In this document: one piece after another, positions 60,242-64,000 of the stretch
How positions within the stretch are numbered: the first letter of the stretch is position 1
How the letters are laid out: every line of letters starts with the position of its first letter
Source of the DNA: Chitinophagales bacterium
GTDB lineage: Bacteria; Bacteroidota; Bacteroidia; Chitinophagales; Chitinophagaceae
Assembly: GCA_020636495.1 (NCBI GenBank)
Contig: JACJXQ010000008.1
Span: 372,001 to 436,000, forward strand
DNA: 64,000 nucleotides
Direction of reading: 5' to 3'
The notes under the pieces: generated by a model
Told to the model about the DNA's origin: nothing
What the model saw: only the letters and a program-made list of their open reading frames with translations
The model's database searches: none
Made by a program: the position numbers and the translations under genes

Positions 60242-62602
60242 TTAATGACCATGGTCATGTCCCGCATGATCATCAACGGGGTTTATCATATCTATCGGTG
60301 ACTGTATCCGCTCTACTCCTGTACGGCTGATGAGCGTATCCAGCAGCGTTCTTTCCTGCGGTGTCCAGCGGATATCATTTTTCAACGTGTGCTGCATGCT
60401 TTCGCGGGCTTTGTCTTTATGCCCTGCAGCCATGTATACTTCTGCGAGGTAGAGGTAAGATTTGTCGTTCTGATCATTCAGGTTGATGGCTTGTTCAAAG
60501 CTGGCTATGGCATCTTCCAACAGTGCTTTGTCACCTGTTTTGTGCCAGAGGTTACGCGCGCAGATGCCATACATAAAATAAGCGAAGTCGTTTGTCTTGT
60601 CTAATATCAGGTAATCGTCCAGGTTGTCCATTGCGTCTGCAAAATCACCTTTGCTGATGGCCAGACTGGCCAGGCCCAGGTATGCTCCCATGTTCTCGTC
60701 GTCATATTCAAGTACCCGCTCAAAATACATGCGTGCACTGTCTCTTTTCAGTTGTTTTTCCTGCGGGCTCTCGCTGAATTCAGCATCGCCCAGCATGCTT
60801 TGCCCCACAATGCCCAGTGCTTCAGGGTCTTCGGCAAAGTCGGTAATGATAGGCGCGCGCATCATTTTTAGCGTCAGCCGGTAGTTCTGTACCATATTGT
60901 AGAACCTGCCTGCATACAGCGGCGCGTATTTTTCATTTTCTTTCTCGTAAGAGACAGCGGGGTTGAATAATGTGTTGAGTGCAACGGCCCAACCGGGGTC
61001 TATGGCTTCCTGTGGCCAGTCGAACAATCGTTGGGCGGCAGGTCCGTGGTTGATGGGCTCGTTCTCCTCTGTATCCCTGAGCAGTACCAGGCATACCGGA
61101 TCAATATGCACTACGTTAAAACCTTCCTGCCAGTACAGCAGTTGCTGCAGCGTGGTAAGCTGTGATGTACTCAGCACTACATAGTTGAACTTATAAGTGG
61201 AATCAAGCTCGTAAAAACCGGTAGGCCGGGTGTATAGCTTAAAATAATCGTCAAAGAATTTCGCCGGGAATATGTCCAGGTCGCGCAGGTCGATATAAGA
61301 TTTGAACTGCGGGTAGAGATCCCATAGCAGGTACGACGACACAAAATAGTCGGAGAAGGCCGGGCCTTTCAGCTTGTATGCCTTTATAAAATCTGCCGCT
61401 GAAGTAGGGTTGTGCAGCGTGTTGAGGTGTATACCATATCTGTTGGGAGATTTGGTGAACTTATAGTATTTATTGCTGACGATGGATATATAAAAAAGCA
61501 CACCCAAAGCAGCACTCACCAGCAAGGTACGTTTGGCCGCTTTGATGTAAAAATCTTCCGTATCCAGTTTCCTCATTTTTACGACCCATACCAACATAAT
61601 AGCCACCGATGGCATCAGCACTATTTGTGCAAAGGGTATGTTGCGGTTGGCGGTCATAGACAAATAACCCATGACCGGAATAGACAACAGATAGCCCACC
61701 AGCAACGGGCTGAATACCAGCGGATATTTACCTTTTCGGCTTTGCATGATACGGGCTGTCCAGAACAGGCAAACGATCGCCAGCATGGTGATATGTGCCT
61801 TGCCCTGGATGGTCCAGTATTCGGGTTGCGATATAGAAAAAAGCTCCGTAGTGTATTTATTGGCTGATAACTGCCTGAATATTTCCAGTGAATGCAACCA
61901 CAGTTCTGTAAAATTCGGGTTGATGAGAATAACGGCAGCCATAGCGACACCCAGCAATGTTAAACGGATGGCCTGCTGCAAGTAGCCTTTGTTCTTATCT
62001 AAAAGATGGGCTATGAATCCACCTGCTGCATACAAACCAATGATGGCCATACCAACAGGATAGCCTTCGTGCATATTGGCCCAGAGGCATTGCAATGGTA
62101 CCAGCCACCCTATTCTTTTCCATGACAGGTCTTTAGATTGCCAGAGAATGAAGAGGTACAATGCAGCCATCAGGTGGCTGATCATCTCTGGGCGGCCCGC
62201 CATCCTGAACTCGCTGATGGCCAGGAATAATAATACAGCAGTAGTAGAAAAAAGCGTGGACACCTGTTGGCCCATGTGTTTGGATATATTGACCAGCAGT
62301 TTCAGCAGCAGGTAAACAATAGCCACGTTCATTATTGCCTGTAGCAGCATTACCCCGTGTGGCCCGAGCCCTTTTTCGAGGAAGGCAGCCAACACTTCAT
62401 ACAGCCATTTGACATTGACCCACTTTGTACCCTCCATGGTGTAAGAGAACATATCGGTATGTGTTACTTCACCATGCTCCAGCATCCAGCGGCCGGTAAG
62501 CAACTGCCACCACATATCGGGTTCGCGCAGTTGTTTCATACCCACAACAAAGGCACAGATATAACAAATGATATAAGGGAGTCTCGTCAGTTTCTTTTGC
62601 AT
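60242..62602 (-). CDS. Large membrane protein with C-terminal TPR repeats
   Basis: A 786-residue protein. Residues 1-380 hold about ten membrane helices with the N-terminal pattern RLPYIICYICAFVVGMKQLREPDMWWQLLTGRWML, similar to GT-C-type membrane glycosyltransferases and O-mannosyltransferase-like proteins. Residues 640-770 are TPR repeats (YLGLASLAISKGDFADAMDNL, then YLYLAEVYMAAGHKDKARE). The C-terminus is histidine-rich, DDHAGHDHGH, which could bind metal. A GT-C activity is suggested by the membrane half but no DxD-like loop was fixed. Function not assigned. Confidence 0.65.
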   Translation of the reverse strand: MQKKLTRLPYIICYICAFVVGMKQLREPDMWWQLLTGRWMLEHGEVTHTDMFSYTMEGTKWVNVKWLYEVLAAFLEKGLGPHGVMLLQAIMNVAIVYLLLKLLVNISKHMGQQVSTLFSTTAVLLFLAISEFRMAGRPEMISHLMAALYLFILWQSKDLSWKRIGWLVPLQCLWANMHEGYPVGMAIIGLYAAGGFIAHLLDKNKGYLQQAIRLTLLGVAMAAVILINPNFTELWLHSLEIFRQLSANKYTTELFSISQPEYWTIQGKAHITMLAIVCLFWTARIMQSRKGKYPLVFSPLLVGYLLSIPVMGYLSMTANRNIPFAQIVLMPSVAIMLVWVVKMRKLDTEDFYIKAAKRTLLVSAALGVLFYISIVSNKYYKFTKSPNRYGIHLNTLHNPTSAADFIKAYKLKGPAFSDYFVSSYLLWDLYPQFKSYIDLRDLDIFPAKFFDDYFKLYTRPTGFYELDSTYKFNYVVLSTSQLTTLQQLLYWQEGFNVVHIDPVCLVLLRDTEENEPINHGPAAQRLFDWPQEAIDPGWAVALNTLFNPAVSYEKENEKYAPLYAGRFYNMVQNYRLTLKMMRAPIITDFAEDPEALGIVGQSMLGDAEFSESPQEKQLKRDSARMYFERVLEYDDENMGAYLGLASLAISKGDFADAMDNLDDYLILDKTNDFAYFMYGICARNLWHKTGDKALLEDAIASFEQAINLNDQNDKSYLYLAEVYMAAGHKDKARESMQHTLKNDIRWTPQERTLLDTLISRTGVERIQSPIDMINPVDDHAGHDHGH

Positions 62603-62656
62603 GTATCAGCAGTTTCTCAAAATACTGACTGAAAAATACACATTTACTGTTTGGTT

Positions 62657-62697
62657 AAAAAATAAAAGGAAAGACAAACATCAGCCTGTCTTTCCTT
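62657..62697 (-). terminator. Terminator after the DUF4382 gene
   Basis: A perfect 11-bp stem (AAGGAAAGACA with its complement, 62666-62697) is followed on the minus strand by TTTTATTTTTT. It lies about 30 bases past the lipoprotein gene's stop. Confidence 0.87.
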
Positions 62698-62727
62698 CTT
62701 CATATCACCCCATCCTCTGTTTTAAAG

Positions 62728-63528
62728 TTATTTGACGAGTATCGTCGTTCCCAGGTCGGTAGTTTGCCCATAACCGACGGCAATATTATTCAGGGTTACA
62801 TCGATATATATTGCTACTGATGCATCATAAGTTATATCATACACTCCTTCGGGCAAACCTGTGAACATATAGAAACCATCGTCTGCCGGTATTGCTGCAT
62901 AGGTCTCTGTGCCGTTAGTAGCATATACAGTTACATTTGCATCTGCCGGTTTCACATAACCTTTTATCCTTCCGTCTGTAAGTGATGAATAAGCACGGAT
63001 AACCGGCTTTAACTGGTACTTGCCATTGCCCGTCTCAACAATTGATTTTCCGGCATCAAAATCTATCCATACGTTATATGAACCGCCTGCTATAAATTCC
63101 TGGTTGAGGTTCAGTTTCAAACCACTTTGCTGCGCAGAAGGTGTATTTAAAGTATGAACCTGATCGTCAATAACAACAGAGTTGTTGCTACCCAATATCA
63201 ATCGTACCTGGCTTATTTTGCCTGGGGGTAATTCTGTACGAGCCAGCAGTGTATCTGTACCATTTCTCAGGTCTAATAAATTATAAACGCCGGCACGTAC
63301 AGGTGTCAGTGTTACTGCTGCTCTTCCTTCCATTGTTACTTCTACCTGTTGTATATCGATGTAGACAGCGTCATAATTGGCAGGGTCATCGGTAAGCCTG
63401 AAGTTGATGCTTGCCTTCTGCGAGTTGTCAGTTATCGTGCTCTCTTTTTTATTACATGCTGTAAAAAGCATGATCACCGATGCCATACCTAATACTAATC
63501 CCGAAAAGCTTTTTATATTCATTTTCAT
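62728..63528 (-). CDS. DUF4382 family lipoprotein
   Basis: A 266-residue lipoprotein (signal VIMLFTACNKK, Cys25). The DUF4382 domain covers about 40-190: SINFRLTDDPANYDAVYIDIQQVEV, then YNLLDLRNGTDTLLARTELPPGKISQVRLILG. A short carboxypeptidase-regulatory-like beta segment closes it (GRIKGYVKPADANVTVYAT to LPEGVYDITYDA). The domain is common in Bacteroidota surface lipoproteins of unknown role. Single-gene unit with its own terminator. Confidence 0.87.
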   Translation of the reverse strand: MKMNIKSFSGLVLGMASVIMLFTACNKKESTITDNSQKASINFRLTDDPANYDAVYIDIQQVEVTMEGRAAVTLTPVRAGVYNLLDLRNGTDTLLARTELPPGKISQVRLILGSNNSVVIDDQVHTLNTPSAQQSGLKLNLNQEFIAGGSYNVWIDFDAGKSIVETGNGKYQLKPVIRAYSSLTDGRIKGYVKPADANVTVYATNGTETYAAIPADDGFYMFTGLPEGVYDITYDASVAIYIDVTLNNIAVGYGQTTDLGTTILVK

Positions 63529-63669
63529 AATTATCCGATTTAGTTTTTCCGTAAATAGTTAGTATAAAAGTTGATACCTTTTACCAACAATACGTGACCC
63601 CGGATTGTTGGTAAACAAATGTTAAACCCGCATAATTAATTGAAATTAAATACTTTAGACACGCCCTAA

Positions 63670-63706
63670 AATAAAAGTCCCCGCACAGGGCTAACCTGTA
63701 CAGGGA
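63670..63706 (-). terminator. Terminator of the right-edge gene
   Basis: A 12-bp stem with two mismatches (TCCCCGCACAGG/CCTGTACAGGGA, 5-base loop) then CTTTTATTTTA on the minus strand, 26 bases past the stop of the edge gene. Confidence 0.75.
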
Positions 63707-63731
63707 TATGTATTACTAATTACAGATTTTT

Positions 63732-64000
63732 TTAGCCTTTGCTATCTGTTTCTTCTTTGGCTGCACCGTCTGCAGCATCGTCTTTGGTTTGTTTGCACTG
63801 CATAATGAAATATTCATTTGCACGACTGCCCCAGAAAGGCTCGTTCATATTTCCTTTCTCTTCTTTTTCAAACAATGGCTGTGCTTTTTCAAAATAACTG
63901 AGCGCGTTTTTTGCGCCACCGCCAAATGCTTTTGGTGTAAAGTAGGTAGCGGTTCCTTTCATATAATATATGCGTGGGTTCTCTTCGTTCAGCTCTTTGG
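63732..64000 (-). CDS. Partial gene, probable TPR protein, C-terminal end
   Basis: The gene continues beyond the right edge; only its last 89 codons are here. The visible end has ENPRIYYMKGTATYFTPKAF and KNALSYFEKAQPLFEKEEKG, a TPR-like helix pair, followed by a charged, Asp/Lys-rich tail. The ATG at 63962 is internal. Many Bacteroidota have similar small periplasmic TPR proteins, but nothing more can be said from this part. Confidence 0.6.
   Translation of the reverse strand, partial: KELNEENPRIYYMKGTATYFTPKAFGGGAKNALSYFEKAQPLFEKEEKGNMNEPFWGSRANEYFIMQCKQTKDDAADGAAKEETDSKG

Overview
The window looks like a chromosomal segment of a Bacteroidota bacterium, probably from the Chitinophagaceae or a near relative. 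The reasons are a TonB-dependent receptor with an N-terminal carboxypeptidase-regulatory-like domain, a UpxY-type NusG paralogue heading a polysaccharide operon, futalosine-pathway menaquinone synthesis (mqnC), a DUF4382 lipoprotein, almost no Shine-Dalgarno sequences, and repeated matches to the Bacteroidota -7 promoter box TAnnTTTG. No rRNA, tRNA, CRISPR array or intact insertion sequence was recognised. All family assignments come from reading the translated sequence; no database search was run.

Left flank (1-21943), mostly housekeeping and envelope genes. It starts with the 3' end of a mannose-1-phosphate guanylyltransferase gene, then a methionine-type aminotransferase, a TSUP permease, mqnC, a MerR-type regulator, a one-cysteine thioredoxin-fold protein and a small predicted beta-barrel protein. 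Next come a lipoprotein with a glycine-zipper tail and its membrane partner, bracketed by an 80-bp repeat of a glycosyltransferase 3' end, then that glycosyltransferase and a membrane-anchored patatin. A vWA/GNAT/FemAB-like operon meets polA tail to tail. After that come an ECF sigma/anti-sigma/outer-membrane-protein operon, an orphan Hpt protein and a CapD/FlaA1-type nucleotide-sugar 4,6-dehydratase.

Centre (about 21976-55578): one of the largest features is a 34-kb Wzx/Wzy-type capsule or exopolysaccharide locus, entirely on the minus strand, read from right to left. It begins with a PHP-type tyrosine phosphatase, then an SDR/LegC-type aminotransferase/CBS-nucleotidyltransferase unit, then a long operon that starts with a winged-helix nucleotidyltransferase-like protein and UpxY. 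The operon continues with the Wza-like exporter, Wzc-like tyrosine kinase, UDP-HexNAc dehydrogenase, WbpD-like acetyltransferase, Wzx flippase, seven GT4 and one GT2 glycosyltransferases, an AsnB-like amide synthetase, a carbamoyltransferase, a ceramidase-like hydrolase, Wzy, an adenylate-forming CapK-like enzyme, WecB, a methyltransferase, a Gfo/Idh/MocA oxidoreductase, a DegT aminotransferase and the initiating PglC-like sugar transferase. Together these suggest an acidic polysaccharide with a diamino-uronic acid of the ManNAc3NAcA type, carrying amide and carbamoyl modifications. A perfect 14-bp inverted repeat lies on the predicted start site of the long operon.

Right flank (55579-64000): a roughly 740-bp stretch with no intact gene holds a possible small RNA or attenuator with competing GC hairpins and a short coding remnant. 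It is followed by a CPBP-type membrane protein, a tandem array of REP-like 81/101-bp units, a TonB-dependent receptor, a small secreted protein, a large membrane-plus-TPR protein, a DUF4382 lipoprotein and the 3' part of a probable TPR gene.
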